Source: Gammaproteobacteria bacterium (GTDB lineage: Bacteria > Pseudomonadota > Gammaproteobacteria > SZUA-140). From it: a stretch of 56,881 nucleotides of DNA. The stretch lies in NCBI GenBank assembly GCA_020845975.1, contig JADLET010000122.1, positions 1 through 56,881 on the forward strand, read 5' to 3'. Below are positions 18,980 through 28,040 of this stretch, piece after piece. Both the position numbers and the translations under genes were made by a program. How positions within the stretch are numbered: the stretch's first letter is position 1; each line of letters begins with the position of its first letter. The notes beneath the pieces were generated by a model. The model was given only the letters and a program-made list of their open reading frames with translations, did not search any database and was not told the DNA's origin.

Positions 18980-21055
18980 ATGAAAAACTCCATACTGAAG
19001 ACACTGGCATATCTGGTCCTGACCCTGGTTTTTACGGCGCTTGTTTCCTGTGGAAGCGGAGGCAGTGGAGATGACAATAATACGAACTCGGCCAGCGAGT
19101 TCACCGTAATCATCGGACCCTCGGATCAGTTCATTGGCACAGTCACCGCAGAATCGAGCGATGTCACGCGGCTCACCGGTGAGAGCCTGTTCGGCTATAT
19201 CGACGTGATCGGTCTCGCCTACGACCCCGATGCGGGTATCGTCTACGCCTACCTTAGCCGCCGCTATGAACTTGCGACCATCGATCTAGCGACCGGAGAG
19301 ATCACCGTCCTCGGCCCGCTCAGAAACGCTTCGCCGCTGGTCTCGCTGGCTTACAACACGACGAACGATACCCTCTACGGGATCAACCTGGACGACGAAC
19401 TGGTGAGTATCGCCCCCGACACGCGGACGGCGACGGTCGTCGGCGAAATCGGATACGACAACCTGGGCGCGCTGACATATGATGCAGCGACCGATGTCTT
19501 CTTCTGCGTTCGGTTCTTCCCCTCGCCTTACACGCTGATCCGCATCGACCCCGCCAATGGTACGGGCACCGAGGTAAACGACCTGAACAACGATCCCGGG
19601 CTGCTCGCCGTGAAGGACGGAGTCCTCTACGGCCTGAACCGCACTACCAACGCGGTCATGACCATAGACAAGACAACGGCGCTGACTACCGCCTTTGGCG
19701 TCACCGGCTACGCCTCCCCGGATGCAATGCTCTACTATCCGCCCGACGACCGCTTCTATGTCTCGGGACGGCATTCGAATTCCAACGGAAACGTCCTGAT
19801 CAAGGTAAATCCCGGCAATGCCTCGGCAACGATCGCGGCCCATCTCGGCTTCAATCCGATCACCGGCATGGCCTACGATCCTGCGAGCGGAACGCTGTAC
19901 GCGACGGAGACCTCGGGCGACAACCTGATCAGCATTGACATCGCGACGGCACAACCCTCGGTGATCGGCCCGCTTGGCCTGCCCCTGAGCGACGTCCAGG
20001 GGCTGGCCTGGGATCCCAACGGCGGCACCCTCTACGGTGTCGATACAGGTGGACAGTTCCTCATCACCATCGATACCACCACGGGCGATGGCAGTATCAT
20101 CGCTGGCAGCCTGCCCACCGGCATTCGGTCGCTGGCGTACGATCCGAATCACGACGTACTCTACGGCGTCAGCACCGGCACCGGTGACGACGTGCTGTAT
20201 ACACTGGACACCAGTGACGGCAGTGCCACGACCATCGGCAATCTGGGCGTATCAGGGGTAGAGGGACTCGCCTATGACAACAGCACCGACATACTGTACG
20301 GGATCAATACCGATGTTGATGGCAACGGCCAACGCCTCGCGATCAACACCACGACGGGTGCCGCGACGATTGCCGGCACCATCGGGCCGTTCAACGTCAC
20401 GGCCCTGACGTTTGAACCGGGCACGGGCGTGATGTACGCCAATAACGCGGGGGCCGATACCCTCACCCAAATCGATCCCGACACCGGGCTGGCCTCGGGC
20501 ATAAACCATACGGGCCTTTTCAGTCTCGAGAGTCTGGCCTATGACGAAGCGAACCATCGCTACTACTCGTCTACCGGATCATATCTGGTCGGTATCGACC
20601 CCGACAACGGATCGGCGACCGGCATCGCCCCGATGGATGCACCTAATGTCTACCAGCTGGCCTACGATCCGAATACCGGCGTGCTCTACGGCTACGACAT
20701 CAATCCCAGGCAGATGCTGACAATCGACACCACCACCGGGGAGACCACCGCGCTGGGCGCACCATTGTCGAACCCACTCTCGGGCCTGGCCTTCGACTCC
20801 CGTAATAACCGGCTCTACGGAATCATCGAGACGGATCTGTACACCTTCGATACCAGCACCGGCGTATCCACGAACATTGGCCCCACCGGAACCGGACGCA
20901 TCTTTTATCTCACCTATGATCCGGACAACGATACGCTGTATGGCGTAGCCACGACGGATGCCGGCAGCACGCTGTATCGCGTCAACCGGACAAGCGGGGA
21001 TCTGACAGTGGTACAGCGGTACGACTACGTAATTACTGCTATCGCGTATCGATGA
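18980..21055 (+). CDS. Lipoprotein with 14 beta-propeller-like repeats
   Basis: From the ATG at 18980 the protein has 691 residues: a lipoprotein signal peptide ending in the lipobox LVSC (Cys at about residue 24), a Gly/Ser/Asp-rich linker, then repeats with the core LAYDPxxxxLYGI followed by a TIDTTTGxxTxIG strand. I count 14 cores, and the C-terminus ends in a single extra strand (ITAIAYR) that could close the ring, which fits two seven-bladed propellers. The open frame reaches 18863, but that extension carries no signal features. It is likely anchored in the outer or inner membrane facing the periplasm or the surface. The substrate is unknown. A decayed RAYT element lies just downstream. 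Confidence 0.82.
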   Translation: MKNSILKTLAYLVLTLVFTALVSCGSGGSGDDNNTNSASEFTVIIGPSDQFIGTVTAESSDVTRLTGESLFGYIDVIGLAYDPDAGIVYAYLSRRYELATIDLATGEITVLGPLRNASPLVSLAYNTTNDTLYGINLDDELVSIAPDTRTATVVGEIGYDNLGALTYDAATDVFFCVRFFPSPYTLIRIDPANGTGTEVNDLNNDPGLLAVKDGVLYGLNRTTNAVMTIDKTTALTTAFGVTGYASPDAMLYYPPDDRFYVSGRHSNSNGNVLIKVNPGNASATIAAHLGFNPITGMAYDPASGTLYATETSGDNLISIDIATAQPSVIGPLGLPLSDVQGLAWDPNGGTLYGVDTGGQFLITIDTTTGDGSIIAGSLPTGIRSLAYDPNHDVLYGVSTGTGDDVLYTLDTSDGSATTIGNLGVSGVEGLAYDNSTDILYGINTDVDGNGQRLAINTTTGAATIAGTIGPFNVTALTFEPGTGVMYANNAGADTLTQIDPDTGLASGINHTGLFSLESLAYDEANHRYYSSTGSYLVGIDPDNGSATGIAPMDAPNVYQLAYDPNTGVLYGYDINPRQMLTIDTTTGETTALGAPLSNPLSGLAFDSRNNRLYGIIETDLYTFDTSTGVSTNIGPTGTGRIFYLTYDPDNDTLYGVATTDAGSTLYRVNRTSGDLTVVQRYDYVITAIAYR

Positions 21056-21169
21056 AGCTTGATAATCGTGACGATAGACGGAATGTGCGCGCCGGAGGCC
21101 GGGCGGTGGATATCTGGCGCGGCATGCCCAGCTTGTGGAACAACCAGGGGGTAATACCTGGAATATTTC

Positions 21170-21952
21170 GGGTCAGAGTAAAACCGCTTTTTTGACCATG
21201 ACAGGTTCGTTATATTACCTGGACCAAACCATTATCAAGGATGATAAATGGCCAGGCTTCCACGGATTTGCCCACCCGGAATTCCGCAGCACGTCATACA
21301 ACGCGGCAACAATCGTCAAGCCTGTTTCGGCTCTGACGAAGATAATGCCGCTCATGCCCATTGGATGTATGAGCACGCCTGGAAGTTCCGGGTGGCTACC
21401 CATGCCTGGGTGCTCTTTACCAATCATGTCCATCTTTTGCTCACCACCGAAACGGAGGATGGCGCCTCCTGACTGATGCAGTCACTCGAGCGACATTACG
21501 ACCGTCACTTCAATCATGCGTACGAAGTAGCGGCACATTGTGGGAAGGTCGATTCAAGTCATGTATGGTGGAAGCGGAAAACCATCTGCTAGCCTGCCAA
21601 AGGTATATCGAACTCAATCCTGTAAGGACAGGAATGGTGGACATGCCGGGCAACTGCACATGGTCCAGTTTTCATGCCCATGGACCAGGGAAACCCGCCA
21701 GGCTATGGCAACTCCATGATGTGTATCTTCGACTTGGCAATACCGCGGACGAAAGGACTGCCGCCTGTCGTGAACTACTCAAGGGACACCTTGATGCTCC
21801 GATTCTGAATCAGATTCGCCAGGCCATGAATCGCGGAATGGCGCTGGGAGCAACCGATCCAGGCGCGAAGTCGGGCAGTTGGCGGGCGGCGCGTTGCAAC
21901 TCTGAAGAGAGGATCAAGGGTGTATGTGAAAAGCGATTTTTTACCCTGACCT
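21170..21952 (+). mobile_element. Decayed RAYT/Y1 transposase element with terminal inverted motifs
   Basis: The element is bounded by GGGTCAGAGTAAAA (21170-21183) on the left and TTTTACCCTGACCT (21939-21952) on the right, which match as inverted repeats at 12 of 14 positions. Between them lies a broken Y1-type transposase gene. It is inserted between the propeller lipoprotein gene and the slipin gene, ending 18 bases from the slipin stop codon. The same terminal motif occurs on the short repeat at 24347-24449, which suggests that this or a related transposase mobilised the short copy. Confidence 0.7.
21248..21949 (+). pseudogene. REP-associated tyrosine transposase (RAYT, Y1_Tnp) pseudogene
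   Basis: The sequence reads as a RAYT transposase: MARLPRICPPGIPQHVIQRG, the metal-binding HUH-type motif NHVHLLL, and later the catalytic-Tyr segment QRYIELNPVRTGMV. It is interrupted by TGA at 21470-21472, where the family usually has Arg (GIS-R-LMQSL), and by a frameshift near 21525 that joins NHAYE to SGTLWEGRFKSC. At least one or two more shifts occur after about 21845, where RRVATLKRGSR is recovered in another frame. It cannot make an active enzyme. RAYTs mobilise REP hairpins. Confidence 0.88.
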
Positions 21953-21969
21953 CAATTATCCTCGCCCGA

Positions 21970-22746
21970 TCAGTGTTTGCCGGCGTCCCTTTCGCCGACG
22001 ATCCTGGCCACGATTTCCATGATGTCGATCGGCATCGGGAACACGATCGTCGAGGTTTTATCGCCGGCGATGTTCACCAGCGTTTGCAGGTAGCGCAACT
22101 GCATGGCCTGCGGCGACTGCGCCAGTACCTTGGCGGCCTCCAGCAGCTTTTCAGAGGCCTGCTGTTCGCCCTCGGCGTGGATGACCTTGGCGCGCCGCTC
22201 GCGCTCGGCCTCGGCCTGGCGGGCGATGGCGCGGACCATGGATTCGTCGATGTCCACGTGCTTGATCTCAACGTTGGCCACCTTGATGCCCCAGGAGTCG
22301 GTCTGCGCGTCAAGGATCTTCTGTATATCGACGTTGAGGCGCTCGCGTTCAGCCAGCATCTCATCGAGTTCGTGCTTGCCGAGCACCGAACGCAGGGTCG
22401 TCTGCGCCAGTTGTGAGGTAGCGTCGAGAAAGTTTTCGACCTGGATGATAGCCTTCTGCGGATCGACGACGCGGAAGTACACTACCGCGTTGACCTTCAC
22501 CGAAACGTTGTCGCGCGAAATGACATCCTGGCTCGGCACGTCCATCACCACCAGGCGCAGATCCACCCGCACCATCTGCTGCACGCCCGGCACGATCAGG
22601 ATGATACCTGGCCCCTTGACCTTCCAGAAGCGTCCGAGCAGGAAGACCACGCCGCGTTCGTACTCACGCAGGATGCGGATGCTGGACACCGCCAGCACGA
22701 CCAGCAGCAGCAGTGCACCAGCCCAGCCGAAGTCCCAGATCATCAT
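21970..22746 (-). CDS. Slipin (stomatin-like SPFH membrane protein)
   Basis: This 258-residue membrane-associated SPFH protein is of the slipin type. An N-terminal helix (about residues 8-28) is followed by the SPFH domain, with [33 protein letters not shown] and the conserved [25 protein letters not shown], and then an Ala/Glu/Arg-rich coiled coil ([19 protein letters not shown]). These proteins form oligomeric microdomain scaffolds. The start codon ATGATG overlaps the TGA of the upstream nfeD gene, a translationally coupled arrangement; NfeD/slipin operons are widespread and the NfeD protease can cleave the partner's C-terminus. An alternative start is the second ATG, three bases later. Confidence 0.93.
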   Translation of the reverse strand: MMIWDFGWAGALLLLVVLAVSSIRILREYERGVVFLLGRFWKVKGPGIILIVPGVQQMVRVDLRLVVMDVPSQDVISRDNVSVKVNAVVYFRVVDPQKAIIQVENFLDATSQLAQTTLRSVLGKHELDEMLAERERLNVDIQKILDAQTDSWGIKVANVEIKHVDIDESMVRAIARQAEAERERRAKVIHAEGEQQASEKLLEAAKVLAQSPQAMQLRYLQTLVNIAGDKTSTIVFPMPIDIMEIVARIVGERDAGKH

Positions 22747-24068
22747 GATGCACCTCCTTTGTCTTGCGGTTCGACTTCCAGGGTCAATCCGGCCACCGCC
22801 GTGATGCGCGCTTTCGCGCCGCGCTTTAGCGGAACCGCGCTGCGTGCCCGCCAGCGCTCGCCGCTTGCCTGCACCCAGCCTTCGTCCGTGATGTCCTCCA
22901 GCGCGACCGCCGTCGCGCCGACCATCGCCTCGACGCCGGCGACCGACGGCCGATGGCGAGCACGCAGGGCGAAGGTACCTATGGCGAACAGCAGCAGGGC
23001 GCTGGCCGCGGCCAACGGCACAATGAAGGCCAGCGATATTTCCAGCCCTGGCACGTCTCCGTCGATCAGCATCAGCGCACCGGCGATAAAAGCGACCACG
23101 CCGCCGATGCCGAAGGCGCCGAAGCTGGGCATGAAGGCCTCCATAGCCATCAGCGCGATGCCGAGCAAGAGTAACAGGGCTCCGATGGCGTTGATTGGCA
23201 GCATGGCCAGCGCATAGAGCGCCAGCAGCAGGCAGATGGCGCCGACGATGCCGGCAACGCCAAAGCCCGGCGAGTAGAACTCGAACAACAGGCCGTAGAT
23301 GCCGAGCATCATCAGGATCAGCGCGATGTTGGGGTCGGCGATAGCGGCGAGCAGACGTTCCTTCCAGGTGTGCTGGATGGTCACCACGCTGGCGCCGTCC
23401 AGCGCCAACGTGGTTTCACCGGTGGCAAGCTTGACCTTGCTGCCCTCGGCCTGGCGCAGCAGGTCGGGCAGATCGGCGGCGACAAAGTCGATCACCTTCT
23501 GCCTGTGCGCCTCCTCGGCGGAGAGGCTTTCCGCTTCGCGCACGGCGCGCTCGGCCCACTCGGCGTTGCGCCCGCGCAGTTGCGCCAGGCTGCGGATGTA
23601 GGCAGCGGCATCGTGCATTGACTTGCGTTCCTTGGCGCCGCCGCCCTTGCCCTCTTCCGGCTTATCGGCGCCTGGCTTGCCCGCTTCGCCACCGATGCCA
23701 ATCGCCACCGGCGTGGCCGCACCGAGATTGGTGCCCGGCGCCATGGCGGCGATGTGACTGGCATAGAGCAGATAGGTGCCGGCACTGGCGGCGCGCGCAC
23801 CCGAAGGCGCCACCCAGGTCGCCACCGGCACCGGCGAGGCGAGGATGCCCTGGATCATCTCACGCATGGCTGTATCGAGCCCGCCTGGCGTATTGAGCTT
23901 GAGCACCAGCAGCATCGAGTCGGCGCGCCGCGCGTCGTCGAGCGCGCGCAGGAAATAGGCCGCACTGGCCGGGCTGATCGCGCCGTGGATTTCAGCGACT
24001 GTCACCGTCGCCGGGATGGCCGGTAGCGGCATTAGCAACATCATGACAAGGAGGAACAGGCGCTTCAT
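22743..24068 (-). CDS. NfeD-type membrane protein with ClpP-like serine protease domain
   Basis: From the ATG at 24066-24068 this is a 441-residue protein with a signal peptide ([17 protein letters not shown]). The ClpP-class protease domain contains ASAGTYL with the probable nucleophile Ser near residue 96, and a Lys near residue 149 in [17 protein letters not shown] that could be the dyad partner, as in PH1510. Several transmembrane helices follow (about 240-370), then a C-terminal NfeD OB-fold domain ([28 protein letters not shown]). The open frame extends to 24251 without homology-like sequence. It overlaps the slipin start, forming the standard NfeD/slipin operon for membrane quality control. 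Confidence 0.92.
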   Translation of the reverse strand: MKRLFLLVMMLLMPLPAIPATVTVAEIHGAISPASAAYFLRALDDARRADSMLLVLKLNTPGGLDTAMREMIQGILASPVPVATWVAPSGARAASAGTYLLYASHIAAMAPGTNLGAATPVAIGIGGEAGKPGADKPEEGKGGGAKERKSMHDAAAYIRSLAQLRGRNAEWAERAVREAESLSAEEAHRQKVIDFVAADLPDLLRQAEGSKVKLATGETTLALDGASVVTIQHTWKERLLAAIADPNIALILMMLGIYGLLFEFYSPGFGVAGIVGAICLLLALYALAMLPINAIGALLLLLGIALMAMEAFMPSFGAFGIGGVVAFIAGALMLIDGDVPGLEISLAFIVPLAAASALLLFAIGTFALRARHRPSVAGVEAMVGATAVALEDITDEGWVQASGERWRARSAVPLKRGAKARITAVAGLTLEVEPQDKGGAS

Positions 24069-24479
24069 GGCGTTCGGGCATGGCAGCGACACTGATCCAC
24101 GCCTGCCGTCCAGCGCGGAAACGGCACCTAACCCGGCTATTGGACAAGGGTGGCTCCGCATCTGTCCGCCCGCCTTGAACCTGCACCTGTTGTCAGCGAC
24201 GGCCACCAGTTCACCTGGGTGCCGTCGCTTGCCGATACCCGCACCCAGCAACGGAGACCATCATGAATGGGAGGGGTATAGGAAGAATAAGCGCCCTTTT
24301 CGCCCAGGTCCAGCTGTTGTTTTCCGCAAGCGGCAATCCGGGGCTAATTTTGGGGTCAGAGCAATAATTCCGCTAATCTGTATCCTTGGCTGTTCGATCA
24401 GCTTAAGAGCGGTTCTGAACCCGGAGCATTTTTACTCTGACTCCAAAATAACTCAAAATGTCGTCAGCGGGAGGTTCGC
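24069..24479. other. Divergent intergenic region carrying a short RAYT-related repeat
   Basis: No gene is seen. The left part must hold the promoter of the leftward NfeD/slipin operon. The right part carries the repeat at 24347-24449, which lies directly upstream of the CDGSH gene; that gene has a GGGAGG ribosome site at about 24469-24474. Any CDGSH promoter must lie in or very near the repeat. Confidence 0.5.
24347..24449. repeat. Short inverted-repeat-bounded element, copy A
   Basis: A 103-base unit begins ATTTTGGGGTCAGAGCAA and ends TTTACTCTGACTCCAAAAT; the two ends are imperfect inverted repeats. The core from about 24360 to 24430 is repeated, at roughly 80 percent identity by eye, at 25111-25199 on the other side of the CDGSH gene. 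The GGTCAGAG end motif is shared with the decayed RAYT element at 21170. It has the size and form of a non-autonomous (MITE- or REP-like) unit. Confidence 0.75.
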
Positions 24480-25127
24480 ATGAGCGAGGAAACCGTTCGG
24501 GGCACAGAGGTGATCATCCATTTCGACGGTCGCCGCTGCATTCATTCACGCCATTGTGTGCTCGATCGTCCGGATGTCTTCGTGCCCAACGTCAATGGGG
24601 CGTGGGTACATCCCGAGCACATCACGCCGGCGGAGGTGCTGGAGCTGGCGCACAACTGCCCGTCCGGTGCGATTCAGTGCGAGGGGATGGATGGTTCTGC
24701 CCTGGAGAGCGCGCCGCAGGTCAACACGGTACGGCTGCGCGAGAACGGTCCGCTCGCGTTCCGGGCGCCGCTGACCATCGACGGCAGCCCGCAGGGTTTC
24801 CGCCTGACGCTGTGCCGCTGTGGCGCCTCCACCTGCAAGCCCTTTTGCGATAACAGTCATGGCGCGGCGGGTTTCACCGCCAGCGGCGAGGCGGCCACAG
24901 TCGAATCCCCGCCACTGACCGAGCGCGCCGGTCCGCTCGCGATCGAGCTGATCACCGACGGACCCCTGCACGTGACCGGCAACCTCGAGATCGTGACCGG
25001 CACGGGCCGGACGGTGGATCGTGCCACGGAATGCTGGCTGTGCCGTTGCGGGCAGTCGAAAAACAAGCCGTTCTGCGACGGCAGCCATCGAACCGCAGGT
25101 TTTCGCAGCAATTTTGGTGCAGAGTAA
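24480..25127 (+). CDS. CDGSH iron-sulfur protein with N-terminal mono-cluster domain
   Basis: This 215-residue protein starts with a (4Fe-4S) mono-cluster domain of the Fer4_19 type (Cys at about 20 and 26, then HNCPSGAI near 59) and carries two CDGSH domains: CRCGASTCKPFCDNSH near residue 111 and CRCGQSKNKPFCDGSH near 187. Each CDGSH domain binds a 2Fe-2S cluster with three Cys and one His. The role is probably electron transfer or Fe-S handling in the cytoplasm. The final codons and the stop codon (25125-25127) lie within repeat copy B, so the native C-terminus may have been replaced by repeat sequence. It stands alone on the plus strand. Confidence 0.9.
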   Translation: MSEETVRGTEVIIHFDGRRCIHSRHCVLDRPDVFVPNVNGAWVHPEHITPAEVLELAHNCPSGAIQCEGMDGSALESAPQVNTVRLRENGPLAFRAPLTIDGSPQGFRLTLCRCGASTCKPFCDNSHGAAGFTASGEAATVESPPLTERAGPLAIELITDGPLHVTGNLEIVTGTGRTVDRATECWLCRCGQSKNKPFCDGSHRTAGFRSNFGAE

Positions 25128-25199
25128 CAATTCCGCCAATCTGTTTCCCAGACTGTTCGATCAACGTGTAGAGTGGTTCTGAACCCGGAGCATTTTCAC
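25111..25199. repeat. Short element, copy B, supplying the CDGSH stop codon
   Basis: ATTTTGGTGCAGAGTAAC at 25111 matches the left end of copy A. The match continues through ATTCCGC(T/C)AATCTGT, CTGTTCGATCA and GGTTCTGAACCCGGAGCATTTT to about 25199. It lacks the right inverted end found in copy A. The element overlaps the last 17 bases of the CDGSH gene. The two copies are in direct orientation around that gene, about 760 bases apart. Confidence 0.75.
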
Positions 25200-25839
25200 C
25201 CGTTCCTCAAGTATCTAGCAACGTCCCTTCATAATGTAATGGCGCCTGATTTGTATCATGCGTCATCATTTCGCCTTCACCCTTTCATCTTGCAATCCAT
25301 AACCAATCCGACGTACTTAACCACACTTATAGACAGCGATTGGACAGCTTCGATATGGGGTTTTACGTACGTAGCAGCCCGCATAGACACTTTTGGTCGG
25401 CTGTAATTAAATGCCGGGTCTGGGGCGTCCATCACTCGATGAACATGTGAAATACGCAAGGGCGAAAAGCCCGTGGCAACCGGCGCGAGGCCTGCTTTGA
25501 CGCAATCAGGACGATCCGTGGCGTTAATGGATGTCTGTGACCAGATGCACAAGATTGGCCCGGATGTCGCCTCGCTCCTCCTCAGCATGGCGACGCGGCA
25601 GGACGCGAAGATTAACGAGTAGACGATCAGTGATTTGCCCGGACCAGTCAATCGCCGGGCTTGATTCTGGCGTCATCTGAACGATAGACCGGTCGAGAGG
25701 CATGCAGTGCCGGATGCACAGAAACTGCGATCGCCACTGGAGTCATCCCGCCTACTTGACTAAACAAGGCGGATTGCGTGGTAAGCGATCATGGTTTCCC
25801 TTGGAATGATCCGCCTTCAATATGAGAACGGAGCATGTC
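25200..25839. other. Gene-poor stretch upstream of the sugar-phosphate transferase
   Basis: I see no intact gene. A plus-strand run of about 49 codons ending at the TAG near 25619, with the readable part ALMDVCDQMHKIGPDVASLL, has coding character but no recognised family, and may be a gene tail relic. A hairpin (CCGCCT with AGGCGG) lies at about 25749-25773, just ahead of the next gene, and could be part of its leader. The region is patchy in base composition, which fits accumulated insertion debris. Confidence 0.4.
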
Positions 25840-27300
25840 ATGGACGGAATAGAAAAGTTACCTGCCCTGAATAATACAGCAGAATGTAACTTCTCATCAT
25901 TCAGAGGGATCCTACGCGGGCATCGTTATGATATCGCCACACTGTTTCAGGTTATTGACGCTGTTTTAACCGGCGTTGTCTTATGGGTAGTGGTATGGCT
26001 GTATGGCGAGGCGATGGAATATCGCTATACCGCGACCGCCCTTCTGTCCGCGGGATTATTTTTTGTTTTTGGCCAGTTCATGGATATCCATCCCGCGCGG
26101 CGCGGCTCATCCATATTCCGTGTGTCGCTCCAGCTTTGCATGGTCTGGATGGGGGTGTTGTTGATCCTGATGTTAATCGGTTATACAACAAATATCTCAG
26201 AAGACTATCCAAGGGACATCATCCTGACATGGATCGCCGCGGCGCCTGTAATACTCATTATCTGGCGCGGCTTTGTCTATTACGCAATGTGCGCATTGCG
26301 CAAACGGGGATTTAACATATGCAAGGTAGCCATAGTCGGTGCGCACGACCTCGGCGCGGAATTATCCCGCTCCATCCTGGATTCCGAATGGCTGGGTTTG
26401 TTGCCGGTTGGATTCTACGACGATAGAAAACTGGCGGGCAATCGTCCTTTGGCGACTGAACCGATCCAGGTGATTGGTGATCTTGGCGTGCTGGTCAGGC
26501 ATGCGCGGGAGGGCAAGATAGACGCCATATATATCACCCTGCCTATGCGTGCCGAGAATCGTATTAAATTTCTAGTCGATCAACTCTCGGACACCACAGT
26601 TTCAGTGCACCTGGTACCGGATTTCTTCGTCTATAATCTGCTGAATGCCGGCTTGAGCAACATCGGCGGATTTCCTGTCGTCAGCATTCATGAAACCCCG
26701 TTCAACGGGATAGACGGATGGATCAAACGCCTGGAGGATATTATCCTGGCCGGCCTGATGCTGACAGTGATCAGTATTCCCATGGCGCTTATCGCGGCGG
26801 GGGTTAAGCTGTCGTCCCCGGGACCGGTTATTTACAAACAATACCGCCATGGTTTGCGTGGAAACAAGATTGGGGTGTGGAAATTTCGCACCATGACTGT
26901 CTGCGAAAGCGAACGCGAGGTGAAGCAGGCGCGGCGATCGGATGCGCGCATCACCGCATTTGGCGCATTTCTGCGGCGGACATCACTGGATGAGTTGCCC
27001 CAGTTTATTAATGTGCTGCAAGGCAGTATGTCAATCGTAGGGCCTCGGCCTCATGCCGTAATTCATAATGAGGAATACCGCAAGCTCATCAACGGTTATA
27101 TGTTGAGGCATAAAGTTAAGCCTGGAATCACCGGCCTGGCCCAGATCAATGGTTGGCGGGGAGAGACTGACACCCTGGACAAGATGGAAAAACGTATTGA
27201 GCATGACCTTGCGTATATAAATAACTGGTCATTTCTGCTGGATGTCAAAATAATACTGTTGACGCTGATCCGGGGGTTTTCAGGGAAGAATGTCTATTAG
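25840..27300 (+). CDS. Undecaprenyl-phosphate glucose phosphotransferase (WcaJ-type)
   Basis: This polyprenyl-phosphate hexose-1-phosphate transferase starts extracellular polysaccharide synthesis on the inner membrane. From the ATG at 25840 (GGAG six bases ahead) it has 486 residues; an upstream ATG at 25822 is possible. Four N-terminal helices lie within about residues 25-150, then a nucleotide-binding-like CoA_binding_3 domain (VAIVGAHDLGAELSR), another helix near 300, and the catalytic C-terminal domain with SSPGPVIYKQYR, WKFRTM, RRTSLDELPQFINVL and SIVGPRPHA. No glycan assembly genes flank it, which is unusual for an initiating transferase and suggests that it serves a locus elsewhere. 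Confidence 0.92.
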   Translation: MDGIEKLPALNNTAECNFSSFRGILRGHRYDIATLFQVIDAVLTGVVLWVVVWLYGEAMEYRYTATALLSAGLFFVFGQFMDIHPARRGSSIFRVSLQLCMVWMGVLLILMLIGYTTNISEDYPRDIILTWIAAAPVILIIWRGFVYYAMCALRKRGFNICKVAIVGAHDLGAELSRSILDSEWLGLLPVGFYDDRKLAGNRPLATEPIQVIGDLGVLVRHAREGKIDAIYITLPMRAENRIKFLVDQLSDTTVSVHLVPDFFVYNLLNAGLSNIGGFPVVSIHETPFNGIDGWIKRLEDIILAGLMLTVISIPMALIAAGVKLSSPGPVIYKQYRHGLRGNKIGVWKFRTMTVCESEREVKQARRSDARITAFGAFLRRTSLDELPQFINVLQGSMSIVGPRPHAVIHNEEYRKLINGYMLRHKVKPGITGLAQINGWRGETDTLDKMEKRIEHDLAYINNWSFLLDVKIILLTLIRGFSGKNVY

Positions 27301-27521
27301 GGAGCCTCTGATTAATTCGTCATTCCAGGCGAAGCGAAGCATTGACCCGGAATCAGGCGGTTTCAGTTTAGTGGGTTACTGGATTTCCGCTTCCGCAGAA
27401 ATAACGATACAGAAATAAATCAGCGCCTTCATATTCTTTTCTTTTCATTAAATATAACCATGGGTAACACAATGAACCAGCGCTTTAATCTGCGCCTGAT
27501 TATGCGCCACCGGATTCGGTT
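27301..27521. repeat. Dispersed inverted repeat downstream of the WcaJ-type gene
   Basis: Two arms, TCGTCATTCCAGGCGAAGC at about 27318 and TGGATTTCCGCTTCCGCAG at about 27383 followed by AAATAACG, form a degenerate inverted repeat of the common CGTCATTCC...GGAATGACG intergenic type. It sits between the convergent WcaJ-type gene and the small unknown gene and may act as a bidirectional terminator. No gene is seen. Confidence 0.45.
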
Positions 27522-27899
27522 TCACGGGATATCGTCCAGATAAATCTTATTCCCCAGCAATTCTATATGGGGCCTGTTGCCGGCAATCTCTATTCGAGCC
27601 CCGTCTGTAAACATCAGGAAGAGCCTGGCGCCGACTTTACGTTTGAATGGCAATGGGATGATCTCATGCCTGATGCCTCCTACCTCCAGAAACCCATCAG
27701 TGATGGAAGCGGGCAATAATGGCATGGCATCCAATAGCGAGGCGTCTTCCAGAACCAGCACCGCTTCCTGGCTCCACCTTGCCCCGCCATTCCTGCCTGA
27801 TTTATGAATACAGGCATGCGAAAATCGAACGTATACAGCACCATCCATCCGGGCGATACGACTCACGCGGGAGTCGGGCAATTCCAGACCACTACTCAT
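27522..27899 (-). CDS. Small conserved-looking protein of unknown function
   Basis: From the ATG at 27897-27899 the protein has 125 residues; the frame extends upstream to a TTG at 27926. It has no signal peptide or membrane helix. The text reads as a compact beta-rich domain: MDGAVYVRFSHACIH, WSQEAVLVLEDASL, ITDGFLEVGGIRHEIIPLPF and MFTDGARIEIAGNRPHIELLG, ending in an acidic YLDDIP. I do not recognise a named family. It is a single gene, convergent with the WcaJ-type gene, and separated by about 140 bases from the VOC gene upstream on the same strand. The strong strand/turn pattern and lack of low-complexity sequence make it a likely real gene. Confidence 0.6.
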   Translation of the reverse strand: MSSGLELPDSRVSRIARMDGAVYVRFSHACIHKSGRNGGARWSQEAVLVLEDASLLDAMPLLPASITDGFLEVGGIRHEIIPLPFKRKVGARLFLMFTDGARIEIAGNRPHIELLGNKIYLDDIP

Positions 27900-28040
27900 T
27901 CCTGATGCTCGCGAGACTTGAGGCAAGCCATGGTCTCTTTAGTAATCATCGGCCGCTTGATATTGTCCGCAGTCTATCCCGGTTCTGTTATCTTCCGGAA
28001 TACAGGAAGTGTACCCCGTTGCGAGCACAATCCGATTTTG

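Noticed and set aside
25277-25651. Minus-strand open frame of 124 codons.
   Set aside because: No family resemblance, no clear ribosome site, and the readable coding-like sequence in this interval is on the other strand.
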